Source: Candidatus Gastranaerophilales bacterium (lineage in GTDB: Bacteria; Cyanobacteriota; Vampirovibrionia; Gastranaerophilales; Gastranaerophilaceae). From it: 64,000 nt of DNA. Both the position numbers and the translations under genes were made by a program. The stretch covers positions 62,001 to 126,000 of the forward strand of contig CALUTI010000003.1 in assembly GCA_944323695.1 (NCBI GenBank). Direction: 5' to 3'. Under the pieces are notes generated by a model. It did no database searches, was not told the DNA's origin, and saw nothing but the letters and a program-made list of their open reading frames with translations. Shown here in pieces: positions 1-8,396 of the stretch (positions are counted from its first letter, which is position 1; each line of letters starts with the position of its first letter).

Positions 1-3000
1 GTAAATAATGGACAACTTATTACAACAAACAAAGGTGCAGATATCCTTTTTGATTCATTAGTAAATACAAGTAACATAAAAACCGGCGACAAAATTGCCA
101 TGGAAAATGGCAACATTATGATAAAAACCGACGTGCGTGACGGCGGTATAGATATCGCAGGCTTAGTAAAAAATAACGGTAAAGGTGATATTACATTAGC
201 AAATAATGGTACAAAAAACTTGAACGTTTCCGGAAAAGTTGAAAACGCTAATGGCAATATTTCTCTTGTAAACAGACAATCTAATGTCGCAATTTCCGGT
301 GACATGTCAAACTCCGGCGGCACGCTTTCAGTTGTAAATAACAAAGGACATTTACATTTAAAATCAACAGGCAGCATAACAAATGACGGAGAATTACGTC
401 TGGTAAATCGCAACGGCGAAACTTTGATGGTTAACGGCAAAGTTTCAAACGACGGTAAAATACTTATTTCAAGCAATTCCGGAAAAGTATCAATCGGCGG
501 TAAAATTGATAATAAAAACGGAACTTTAACGGTAGTAAGTAACGGTTCAGGTCTTGAAGTAACAAAAGATGCTGAAATTTCAAATAATGATGCTATTAAA
601 ATGGCAAATACCGGTAAAGATGGCTTCACAATGAACGGTACAATTAAAAACAGCGGTTCAACAGCACTTACAAACTGGTGGGGCAATTTTAAAATCGGCG
701 GAACAATTAACAATTCCGAAGGTAAAATGAATTTGTCAAATGCAGATTCAAAAATGACAATCACTAAAGACGCCAGAATAACAAATAATGGTGATTTGCA
801 AATTATTAACGCAGGCAAAGACGGTTTAACAATTGACGGCAGCGTAAATAATTCAAGCACAACAAATATCCAAAACGTAAAAGGCAACTTGGATATAAAC
901 GGTGATGTAATAAATTCAAACGGCAAATTAACCATTCAAAACAGCGGTAACGCACTTAATACCGGCAAAAATTCCACTATATCAAGCACAGCAAACACTG
1001 AAATCAAAAATTCAGGAAAAGGCGGCATGAACCTTAACGGAATGTATTTAGGCTCAGGCAATACTACAATTGATAACCAAAACGGTGACCTGAATATCAA
1101 TAATACTGTTGCACAAATCGGCAACAAGCTTGTTATTAAGAATTCCGGAAATGCTTTGAATATCAATAGCAGCGTTAAAGGTACAAAAGATGATTATATC
1201 GGTTCCGTAATAAGCAACGGTGCAGATGTAACTATTTATAACACAGGAAAAGGCGGTACAAATATTAACGGTGTTATTTCAAAAAGCAGCGATGAAACAA
1301 AAAATATTTCAATTGTAAACAGAAACGGCGGATTGAATATATTTGACGCAGACATTTTGAATACTAACGGAAATATAAGTATCTCTAATAGCGGCACCGA
1401 AGCATTAAAAATGGATGAAAATACCGTAATTGATAACAAAAACGGTCAATTGACAATCCTTAACGGTTCAGAAAAAGGTGCTCAAATTGATTCAAAAATT
1501 TCCAACAACGGAGTTACAAATATTACTAACCTTAAAGGACATATCTCAACAAATGCCATCATAACAAACAAAAATGGCAAACTTGAAATTGTTAACAACG
1601 GTTCAGGTATGACAATTGATTCCGATGCCTATATTACAAATAATACTGACGTAAAAATTGCAAATACAGGCAACGAAGGCTTGGAACTCAAGGGTAACAT
1701 TGAAAACAACGGTTCTACAGCTATTTCAAACTGGGCAGGCAAATTCAAAATAAGCGGTAAAGTTGAAAACTCAAACGGCAAAATGAATATTACAAGCGCT
1801 CAAAATAGTACAGGACTTCACTTAACCAAAGAAGGCCAGATAATTAACAATAATGACGAATTACTTGTTCAAAATACCGGAAAAGGCGGTATGATACTTG
1901 ACGGTCAGGTTAAAAATAACAGCTCAACAACTTTGTATAATACAAACGGTAATATGGAAGTTAACGGACTTGTACAAAACAAAGGTACTTTGATGATTTC
2001 CAACAGAGGTCAAAGCTTAACCGTCGGAAATGATGCAATAATCAAAAATAACGGTAAAACAACCGTTAGAAATTCCGGTGCAAGAGGAATGAACATCAAC
2101 GGCACAATCGCAAATGAAGACGGTGTACTTAACATTGAAAATAATGCAGGCGCTTTAAATATTAGTGAAGATGCCTGGATTACAAACCGTAATGATGAGA
2201 TAAACATTAAAAATAACAGCGGTTATGCAATGAATATCGACGGTAACGTATACAGTCTTGAAAGTGACAATATAAATTTAACTAACAACCACGAAAACGG
2301 CGGTATAATTATCGGCAAAAACAGCTCAATTAAAACCGACGGGAATGTAAATTTAACAAACGTTGGTAAAAAAGGATTAAAAGTCCGTGGCGCTGTTGAT
2401 GGTAAAGATATTAACGTTGATAACAGTAACTCTCATTTAGTTCTGGGTCACGCAGGAATGACTGCGGATTCCAAAGCTAATCTTACTGCTTCAAACAACA
2501 TTAATATTAAACAAAAAGATGGTTCTATCTTGAATGCAGGAACTAAAGAAACACAAATCCGTGCAGGCAAAGATTTGAGCATTAAAGTTGACAACGGTAA
2601 AATCGGTGTTGAAACCGGAACAAGCGGCGGCGGATATACTTATGGTCCTGACGGAACACAAGTTGACACCTCAAAATCAATTAACATTGATGTTAAGGGC
2701 AAAATCAATGCCGAAACTAATGACACATTAGGCACAGGCGGTGATTATGTTATCAATATGTCAAGCAAAGGTTCAAATATGAATGTTGACCACATCAAAG
2801 CTGACGGCAGAGTAATTCTGTTAACAGACTTAGATGAAAACGGCTTGACAGGTTCCATTTTGAATGCTTCAACAGATCCGACAAAAGCAAATATTGAAGC
2901 AAAAGGCTTATCTTTAATTTCCAGCGGAACAATCGGTTCTGAAGATAAAGCATTAACAGTAAACGATACAAACTATGCTTACAAATCCGATTACGAAGCA

Positions 3001-3234
3001 TTGGGTGATATTATTCTCCAGGCTCTTGATGACCAATATTCAAAAGCTGATGTAAGATATATTATCACAAGAGACGGAAAGATAAAAGCTGAATTCACAG
3101 GTAATGCACGTGTAAAAGACACCTATTCAGGTGCAGGAGTAATTGACGTTACAAACAGAACAGGCAATATGAATCTTATCAATAATGGTTCAACTCCTAA
3201 CACCGGTATAACTTATTTCAACTTTTTACAATAA
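1..3234 (+). CDS. C-terminal part of a giant repetitive adhesin-like surface protein (5' truncated by window)
   Basis: The frame is open from base 1, so the beginning lies outside the window and about 1,077 C-terminal residues are seen. The first 870 or so residues are Asn/Gly/Ser/Thr-rich repeats of roughly 40-45 residues, with elements such as 'ITNNGDLQIINAGKDGL' and 'IDGSVNNSSTTNIQN'. This spacing of short beta strands is typical of right-handed beta-helix stalks of filamentous haemagglutinin-type adhesins. I saw no cysteine. The last 200 residues lose the repeat and end 'ITYFNFLQ', with no LPXTG-like anchor or obvious autotransporter barrel. A surface-exposed adhesin is inferred from architecture only; secretion route and ligand are unknown. 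It is convergent with the prepilin gene downstream and ends just before a strong terminator. Confidence 0.75.
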   Translation, partial: VNNGQLITTNKGADILFDSLVNTSNIKTGDKIAMENGNIMIKTDVRDGGIDIAGLVKNNGKGDITLANNGTKNLNVSGKVENANGNISLVNRQSNVAISGDMSNSGGTLSVVNNKGHLHLKSTGSITNDGELRLVNRNGETLMVNGKVSNDGKILISSNSGKVSIGGKIDNKNGTLTVVSNGSGLEVTKDAEISNNDAIKMANTGKDGFTMNGTIKNSGSTALTNWWGNFKIGGTINNSEGKMNLSNADSKMTITKDARITNNGDLQIINAGKDGLTIDGSVNNSSTTNIQNVKGNLDINGDVINSNGKLTIQNSGNALNTGKNSTISSTANTEIKNSGKGGMNLNGMYLGSGNTTIDNQNGDLNINNTVAQIGNKLVIKNSGNALNINSSVKGTKDDYIGSVISNGADVTIYNTGKGGTNINGVISKSSDETKNISIVNRNGGLNIFDADILNTNGNISISNSGTEALKMDENTVIDNKNGQLTILNGSEKGAQIDSKISNNGVTNITNLKGHISTNAIITNKNGKLEIVNNGSGMTIDSDAYITNNTDVKIANTGNEGLELKGNIENNGSTAISNWAGKFKISGKVENSNGKMNITSAQNSTGLHLTKEGQIINNNDELLVQNTGKGGMILDGQVKNNSSTTLYNTNGNMEVNGLVQNKGTLMISNRGQSLTVGNDAIIKNNGKTTVRNSGARGMNINGTIANEDGVLNIENNAGALNISEDAWITNRNDEINIKNNSGYAMNIDGNVYSLESDNINLTNNHENGGIIIGKNSSIKTDGNVNLTNVGKKGLKVRGAVDGKDINVDNSNSHLVLGHAGMTADSKANLTASNNINIKQKDGSILNAGTKETQIRAGKDLSIKVDNGKIGVETGTSGGGYTYGPDGTQVDTSKSINIDVKGKINAETNDTLGTGGDYVINMSSKGSNMNVDHIKADGRVILLTDLDENGLTGSILNASTDPTKANIEAKGLSLISSGTIGSEDKALTVNDTNYAYKSDYEALGDIILQALDDQYSKADVRYIITRDGKIKAEFTGNARVKDTYSGAGVIDVTNRTGNMNLINNGSTPNTGITYFNFLQ

Positions 3235-3254
3235 AAAAATAAGTTAAACAGAAT

Positions 3255-3288
3255 AACGGGCTTGTATCAGCAAGCCCGTTGTTTTTTA
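3255..3288. terminator. Rho-independent terminator of the adhesin gene
   Basis: A perfect 10-bp stem (AACGGGCTTG / CAAGCCCGTT) with a 6-base loop is followed by GTTTTTT. It closes the plus-strand adhesin gene and overlaps the last codons of the converging prepilin gene. Confidence 0.9.
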
Positions 3289-4220
3289 TTTTAAACCCAA
3301 TGAATTTAGTCTTTGAGTTAAACTTTTGCCGTCCTTTTCTATCACAGTATACTGTCTAAATTCCTGTATACCATTCTTTGCATTTCCGTAAAAACTTATA
3401 CCATATATATCATAACCCCATTTATTCGGCCCCCTTTTACCGTTAATATCAAAAGCAAATACCGGACGACCTGCTAAATAGTTTCCTCCATATTGAATAA
3501 TATAACTCCCGTCCTGTAAAACCATTGTTGCGTAATTATTTTTAATATTACTATCCGAAAATTCACCATTAGGATTATAATTTCCGTCGGGATTTTTTTC
3601 CGCATTAACTACGTCACTTCCTTTAATGTTAGAGGGTAAACATCCGTTTGCAAGTGCATTTTTCTTGCAAACTTTTGAGACTTTCAACCTTGTATTAAAG
3701 ACTTCATTATAAAACCAGGAACACTCAGAAAATGCACCATCATAATCGGAAGGAATTGCCTGACCTGTTTCTTGACACCTGCAATTTATAACTTCATTAT
3801 ACTCATTTCTATCACAAACACCTGTACATATCCCGTTATAAGGATTTTCCTGCCAGTAAAAACACTTAATCGGACGACCTTCAAGTGTCTGAACCCCTAA
3901 AAACGCCTGCTTAAATGTGCTGTAAAATTTTTTAAACTGGTTATTCAAAACCATCTCTTGCATATTATTTAATATTGTTGGTATTGTTAATGCTGCTACT
4001 ATTCCTATTATGCCCAGTGTAATCAAAACCTCTGCCAAGGTAAAAGCTTTATTTACTCTCTTGAGATAAACAGAAACTATTTTCTCGACGACGCTCTCGC
4101 CTCCGGCTCCGCTATGGTCTCGAAAATAGCTTCTGTTTATCTTTATACCGCCAAAACCCTTGCTATTTCTATTTAGGAGAGACGCCCCCCCCCGTTTCCA
4201 GATCTTTTCATAATTTCCAT
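3286..4220 (-). CDS. Prepilin-like protein A, poly-G interrupted (OFF frame)
   Basis: A type IV/type II pseudopilin-like protein. The uninterrupted part encodes AEVLITLGIIG, the hydrophobic N-terminal helix, a Cys-rich C-terminal domain, and the motif 'FAFDINGKRGPNKWGYDIY' shared with prepilin D. No usable start lies near the prepilin signature except a TTG inside it. The likely real start is ATG at 4220, preceded by AGAAGGAG. From there the frame hits nine G (4193-4185) and stops as NGGGRLS-stop. With ten G (or seven) it runs open for 311 residues: a 59-residue leader ending NKA, then FTLAEV with the usual Glu at +5. In the window it is therefore OFF. It may be switched by slippage, rescued by transcriptional slippage, be a pseudogene, or be miscalled. 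Promoter and cassette match prepilin D. Confidence 0.75.
4065..4141. repeat. Leader palindromic module, copy 1
   Basis: Inverted arms of 19 bp (GATAAACAGAAACTATTTT against its near-complement at 4123-4141, one mismatch) flank a conserved GC-rich core (TCGACGACGC...CCGCTATGGTCTCG). It lies in-frame inside the leader of prepilin A. Similar cores at 46593, 51239 and 62992 have quite different arms. In gene sense this core has the same orientation as at 51239 and the opposite one to 46593 and 62992. Confidence 0.85.
4185..4193 (-). repeat. Poly-G9 tract in prepilin A leader
   Basis: Nine G on the coding strand, 27 bases into the ATG-initiated frame. The distance from the ATG (4220) to the prepilin frame is 182 bases, i.e. 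60 codons plus 2, so one more G restores the frame. Candidate contingency tract. Confidence 0.85.
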
Positions 4221-4245
4221 AAGCTTTTCTCCTTCTTTTGGGTTT

Positions 4246-4274
4246 ATTATACCAAATTATTTCAATTTTGGCAA
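4246..4274 (-). promoter_or_regulatory. Sigma70-type promoter of prepilin A
   Basis: On the minus strand, TTGCCA, a 17-base spacer and TATAAT lie about 25 bases upstream of the ATG at 4220. The same promoter sequence occurs before prepilin D (51422-51450). Confidence 0.75.
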
Positions 4275-4275
4275 C

Positions 4276-4306
4276 AAAAAAGCAGGTAATAAATACCTGC
4301 TTTTTT
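4276..4306. terminator. Bidirectional terminator
   Basis: GCAGGTA / TACCTGC stem with 5-base loop, flanked by A6 and T6, so it can act in both directions. It closes the GGGtGRT operon running left and separates it from the prepilin A promoter. Confidence 0.85.
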
Positions 4307-4319
4307 CTGTTTAAACAAA

Positions 4320-5321
4320 TTATGCCATAGCTTTTTCAACAGCAACTGCAACTGCAACGGTAGCACCAACCATAGGGTTGTTACCCATACCGATAACGCC
4401 CATCATTTCAACGTGAGCAGGAACAGAAGATGAACCTGCGAACTGAGCATCACCGTGCATTCTTCCCATAGTATCAGTCATACCGTAAGAAGCAGGGCCA
4501 GCAGCAACGTTATCAGGGTGAAGTGTACGACCTGTACCGCCGCCTGATGCTACTGAGAAGTATTTTCTTCCGTTTTCCCAGCACCATTTTTTGTAAGTGC
4601 CTGCAACAGGGTGTTGGAAACGAGTCGGATTAGTTGAGTTACCTGTAATAGAAACATCAACACCTTCTTTAATCATAATTGCAACACCTTCGTTAACATC
4701 ATCAGCACCGTAGCATTTAACTTTTGCTCTTTCGCCGTCGGAGAACGGAATTTCTTTTTTAACTTTAAGTTCGCCTGTTTTATAGTCATATTCAGTTTCA
4801 ACAGCGGTAAAACCGTTAATTCTTGCAATAATATAAGCAGCGTCTTTGCCAAGCCCGTTCAAGATAACTCTTAAAGGTTCTTTTCTAACTTTGTTAGCAT
4901 TTCTTGCGATACCGATTGCACCTTCAGCAGCCGCAAAAGATTCGTGACCTGCTAAAAAGCAGAAACATTTTGTTTCTTCTCTCAAAAGCATAGCTGCCAA
5001 GTTACCATGACCGATACCAACTTGTCTTCTGTCACCTACAGAACCGGGTACTGCAAAAGCTTGCAAGCCTAAGCCGATTGCTTCAGCTGCATCAGCTGCG
5101 TTTTTAATACCTTTTTTAATAGCGATAGCGCAACCCAAAGTATATGCCCAGGAAGCGTTATCAAATGCGATAGGCTGAATGCCTTTTACGATAGCATCAA
5201 CATCGATGCCTTTTGATAAACATAAATCGCGGGCTTCTTCCAAAGATTTGAACCCGTATTCGGGCAAAACTTTTTTCAAAGTAGCTTCGCGTCTGTCTTG
5301 TCCTTCAAATTTAACTGTCAT
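4320..5321 (-). CDS. GGGtGRT protein
   Basis: 333 residues matching the GGGtGRT family, named for the motif GGGTGRT seen here at about residues 260-266 within 'SVASGGGTGRTLHPDN'. Other conserved-looking stretches are 'AGHESFAAAEGAIGIARN' and the Met/Gly-rich C-terminus. The biochemical role of the family is not established to my knowledge. It is characteristically paired with a NifU-like scaffold, as here (5432-6133), which suggests a role linked to Fe-S or redox metabolism in anaerobes. Start ATG at 5321 follows AAAGGG. The pair is read as one operon, separated by 110 bases holding a palindromic repeat. Confidence 0.9.
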   Translation of the reverse strand: MTVKFEGQDRREATLKKVLPEYGFKSLEEARDLCLSKGIDVDAIVKGIQPIAFDNASWAYTLGCAIAIKKGIKNAADAAEAIGLGLQAFAVPGSVGDRRQVGIGHGNLAAMLLREETKCFCFLAGHESFAAAEGAIGIARNANKVRKEPLRVILNGLGKDAAYIIARINGFTAVETEYDYKTGELKVKKEIPFSDGERAKVKCYGADDVNEGVAIMIKEGVDVSITGNSTNPTRFQHPVAGTYKKWCWENGRKYFSVASGGGTGRTLHPDNVAAGPASYGMTDTMGRMHGDAQFAGSSSVPAHVEMMGVIGMGNNPMVGATVAVAVAVEKAMA

Positions 5322-5360
5322 ATATTTTTTCCCTTTATATTTTTTAAGTACTAAATCAAA

Positions 5361-5424
5361 CTGTCATTCCGAACTTGTTTTGGAATCTCTTTCTTTTTAG
5401 CTCCTGAAATGCGTTCAGGATGAC
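5361..5424. repeat. Intergenic palindromic repeat (TGTCATTCCGAAC family)
   Basis: An imperfect palindrome starting TGTCATTCCGAAC and ending TTCAGGATGAC, with nested stems ATTCC/GGAAT and CCTGAA/TTCAGG. It lies between the two genes of the Fe-S pair. A close copy sits at 62882-62943 inside a prepilin reading frame. This resembles the dispersed palindromic elements seen in many intracellular and host-associated bacteria. Confidence 0.8.
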
Positions 5425-5431
5425 TAAAAGT

Positions 5432-6133
5432 TTATTCTTGTCTAGGATCGATATATTTAACGGCATCAGCGAATCTGCCATAAGTACCGATATTCTTTTC
5501 ATAGGCTTCTTTAGGATCAACGCCTTTTTTAATAGCATCCATAACTTTGCCAAGGTTAACAAACTGATAACCGATAACCTCGTTATTTTTATCGAGACCC
5601 ATTTTCAAGATATAACCTTCAGTCAATGAAAGATATCTTACGCCTTTTTGTTTTGTTGAGTGAATAGTACCAACCATTGAGCAAAGTCCTTTGCCCAAAT
5701 CTTCAAGTCCTGCGCCTACGGGAAGACCGTTTTCAGAGAATGCTGATTGGGTTCTGCCATATACGATTTGCAGGAATAATTCTCTCATTGCAACGTTGAT
5801 AGCATCACAAACAAGGTCTGTATTTAATGCTTCAAGAATAGTTTTGCCCGGAAGAATCTCAGCAGCCATAGCAGCAGAGTGAGTCATGCCTGAGCATCCG
5901 ATTGTTTCAACAAGAGCTTCTTGAATAACACCTTCTTTAACGTTAAGTGTTAATTTGCAGGTACCCTGTTGAGGTGCGCAGCATCCGCAGCCGTGTGTAA
6001 GACCTGAGATGTCTTTGATTTCTTTACATTTTGTCCATTCGCCTTCTTGAGGGATTGGTGCAGGTATGCCTTTAACTCCTCGGCATACACAGCATTGATT
6101 TTCAATTTCATGTGTAATTTCTATTTTGCCCAT
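5432..6133 (-). CDS. NifU-like iron-sulfur cluster assembly scaffold protein
   Basis: 233 residues. The central part has the IscU/NifU N-domain pattern, with conserved cysteines in 'GCGCCAPQQGTC' and 'IGCSGMTHSAAMAAEIL'. The N-terminus carries an extra CCVC cluster, and a C-terminal extension of about 90 residues includes GTIHSTKQKGVRYLSL. This longer form is the type found next to GGGtGRT proteins. It probably holds or transfers Fe-S clusters. ATG at 6133 follows AAAAAGGAGG. It is the first gene of the two-gene operon with 4320-5321. Confidence 0.85.
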   Translation of the reverse strand: MGKIEITHEIENQCCVCRGVKGIPAPIPQEGEWTKCKEIKDISGLTHGCGCCAPQQGTCKLTLNVKEGVIQEALVETIGCSGMTHSAAMAAEILPGKTILEALNTDLVCDAINVAMRELFLQIVYGRTQSAFSENGLPVGAGLEDLGKGLCSMVGTIHSTKQKGVRYLSLTEGYILKMGLDKNNEVIGYQFVNLGKVMDAIKKGVDPKEAYEKNIGTYGRFADAVKYIDPRQE

Positions 6134-6223
6134 TTGGCCTCCTTTTTCATTAACTGTCTATTCCTGTAAAAAATTATACTATAAACAAAATCTCTTTTAA
6201 TATTTTTTTAGTATAATATTTTT

Positions 6224-8305
6224 ATGGATATCTTAAGCGAAATCGTTGACGAGTTTAAAAGTGAAGAGAGTATAAAGGCTATTGTTCTTGGCGGGTCATG
6301 TGCAAGCCAATATAACGATTCCGATTCCGACTATGATTTGTATATTTATTCAGATAAGCCCGTAAATGTGACAAAACGCCGTCAAATTGCAGAAAAATTT
6401 GCACAAAAGTTTGAGGTAGACAACAACTTTTTTGAAAACGGTGACGAATGGATTTTGAAAAACTCTCAAAAAGGTATTGATATTATGTACCGCTCGCCGG
6501 ATTGGATTGAGGGACAAATCAAACGTATTTGGGAAGATTACGGAGCATCTGTAGGGTATTCAACATGTTTTATTTACAATGTAAAAAATTCCAAAATTTT
6601 ATATGATACTGCCGGCTGGTACAAAAACCTTCAGGATAAAGTCAGCGGCGAATACCCCGAACAGCTCCGGAAAAACATAATTGCAAAAAATCTTCCGCTT
6701 TTGTACGGGAAAATGGCCGCGACTTTTGCCGATCAAATTATCCTTGCCGTAAAAAGAGGGGACATAAACAGTGTTAACCACCGCATAAGCGCATTTTTGG
6801 CAAGCTACTTTGATGTAATTTTTGCAATAAACAAACAACTTCACCCGGGAGAAAAAAGACTTATCAGATTTGCAAAAGAAAATTGCAATATCTTACCTGA
6901 AAACTTTGAAAAAAATATAGAAAATTTAATAACTTCAACTGAAAAAGAAAAATACTTAAACGAAATTATAAAAGAGCTTAAAAAGGAGGTCATAATGACA
7001 GGAAACACAACAGCTTTATCACAAAATCTCGGAATTTCCGCAACATTTACCGGAATAGATTTTGACAAATACTCATCAAAAGTATCAGAATTTGTAAATG
7101 AATTTTCTTCACGCGCAAATAAAAAAGGACAATTTTTGAACTGGGTAAATTTACCTCAGGAACAAATCAAACGTGTTGATGAAATTTATTCACTTGCTGA
7201 AAAATTAAAAAATCAAACAGGCGCCGAAAAATTAAGCGTACTTGGTATCGGCGGTTCAAAACACACTGTTGAACACATGTTAAGCATCAACGGTTTGAAT
7301 GTTAATCAGGATAAAATCCTTTTCTACTCAGATGTTGATTCCGCAAGTTTGGAAAGATATTTGTACAGATTAGGTGATATCACAAAATCAAATTACCTTA
7401 TCGCATCAAAATCAGGTTCAACTTTTGAAACAAAAGACGGCTTCTTGAGAGTACAAACAATGCTTGAAAACGAATACAAAGCAAAAGGCCATTCAAACTA
7501 CGAAGAATTAGCAGCAAAACACTTCATAGCCGTAACAGACGGAAATGCAGAAAAAAGTGAGCTTAGAAGAACTTCAAATGAAAAAGGCTGGCTCGGCGAT
7601 TTATACATCCATGATGATGTAGGCGGAAGATTTTCAGCATTTGATGATCATGCTTTGTTTACATTGGCTTATGCAGGAATGGCAAAATCAGATATGATAC
7701 AAATGCTTGAAGCTGCACAGGAAATCTCATCACGAGCTTTGACTGCTGATTTAGACAAAAATATTGCGCTTAAAGAAGGTATTTTCTGGGCAAACGCAAC
7801 ACTCAACGGAATTTTAACATCAGTTCATCAGTATATGGGTTCAATTTTTGAAAACACCGTATACTGGCACGCACAAATGCAAAATGAATCAGTTAAAAAC
7901 ACCTTAAAACAGGTTGCAAAAGTCCCTGATGCAATGCATCACAGTGCAGAAGCACACTTCAACCCTGCAAACAAATTTGCATTTGCACTTACAACTCCAA
8001 AAGATCATGGTGTATGCAGAGAAAATGCAGAAAGCTATATTCAGGCACTTGAAAAATCTTACGAAAGTATGGGTGCATTCTTCAATGAATCAGTTGAAAC
8101 AAAAGGAATGGGCTTAACACCTGAAGCAGCAGGCGCAATGACTCAATTAAGAGCATACGCAACAGTTTATCAGGAAATTGTTGAAAAAATTATGCAAAAT
8201 ATCGATTTTCCGGAAGTACTCGACAGCGTACTCCAGCCGCACGTTGAATATTACAAAAAGAACCTTAAAGGCGGAGTTGTTGTTCCGGGAAGAATTTCCG
8301 AATAA
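6224..8305 (+). CDS. pgi: Fused nucleotidyltransferase-like domain and glucose-6-phosphate isomerase
   Basis: 693 residues. Residues 1-257 begin with a nucleotidyltransferase-fold signature (GGSCASQYNDSDSDYDLYI, two Asp of the DxD type) and a helical region. Residues 258-693 are a glucose-6-phosphate isomerase: 'VLGIGGSKHTVEHML', the phosphosugar loop 'SKSGSTFETKDGF', 'DVGGRFSAFDDHALF', and a normal C-terminus. The isomerase interconverts glucose-6-phosphate and fructose-6-phosphate in glycolysis. No stop separates the halves, but AAGGAGGT followed by ATG at 6995 restarts exactly at the isomerase, so a free isomerase of about 436 residues may be the main product. A TATAAT box ends 6 bases before the ATG at 6224, predicting a leaderless start. 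The substrate of the first domain is unknown. Confidence 0.85.
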   Translation: MDILSEIVDEFKSEESIKAIVLGGSCASQYNDSDSDYDLYIYSDKPVNVTKRRQIAEKFAQKFEVDNNFFENGDEWILKNSQKGIDIMYRSPDWIEGQIKRIWEDYGASVGYSTCFIYNVKNSKILYDTAGWYKNLQDKVSGEYPEQLRKNIIAKNLPLLYGKMAATFADQIILAVKRGDINSVNHRISAFLASYFDVIFAINKQLHPGEKRLIRFAKENCNILPENFEKNIENLITSTEKEKYLNEIIKELKKEVIMTGNTTALSQNLGISATFTGIDFDKYSSKVSEFVNEFSSRANKKGQFLNWVNLPQEQIKRVDEIYSLAEKLKNQTGAEKLSVLGIGGSKHTVEHMLSINGLNVNQDKILFYSDVDSASLERYLYRLGDITKSNYLIASKSGSTFETKDGFLRVQTMLENEYKAKGHSNYEELAAKHFIAVTDGNAEKSELRRTSNEKGWLGDLYIHDDVGGRFSAFDDHALFTLAYAGMAKSDMIQMLEAAQEISSRALTADLDKNIALKEGIFWANATLNGILTSVHQYMGSIFENTVYWHAQMQNESVKNTLKQVAKVPDAMHHSAEAHFNPANKFAFALTTPKDHGVCRENAESYIQALEKSYESMGAFFNESVETKGMGLTPEAAGAMTQLRAYATVYQEIVEKIMQNIDFPEVLDSVLQPHVEYYKKNLKGGVVVPGRISE
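6980..6997 (+). promoter_or_regulatory. Internal ribosome binding site for free glucose-6-phosphate isomerase
   Basis: AGGAGG at 6984-6989, a 5-base spacer, then ATG at 6995 in the same frame as the upstream domain. It is among the strongest Shine-Dalgarno sequences in the window, and it sits at the domain boundary (residue 258). Confidence 0.8.
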
Positions 8306-8334
8306 CTTTAATAACATTTTATTAAGAATGTTTT

Positions 8335-8362
8335 AAAAAGCGGGCGTTATACCCGCTTTTTT
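8335..8362 (+). terminator. Terminator after pgi
   Basis: AAAGCGGG / CCCGCTTT stem around a 6-base loop, followed by a T run. Confidence 0.9.
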
Positions 8363-8396
8363 AGCAAAAATATTTTTCACAAACTTTACTAATAAT

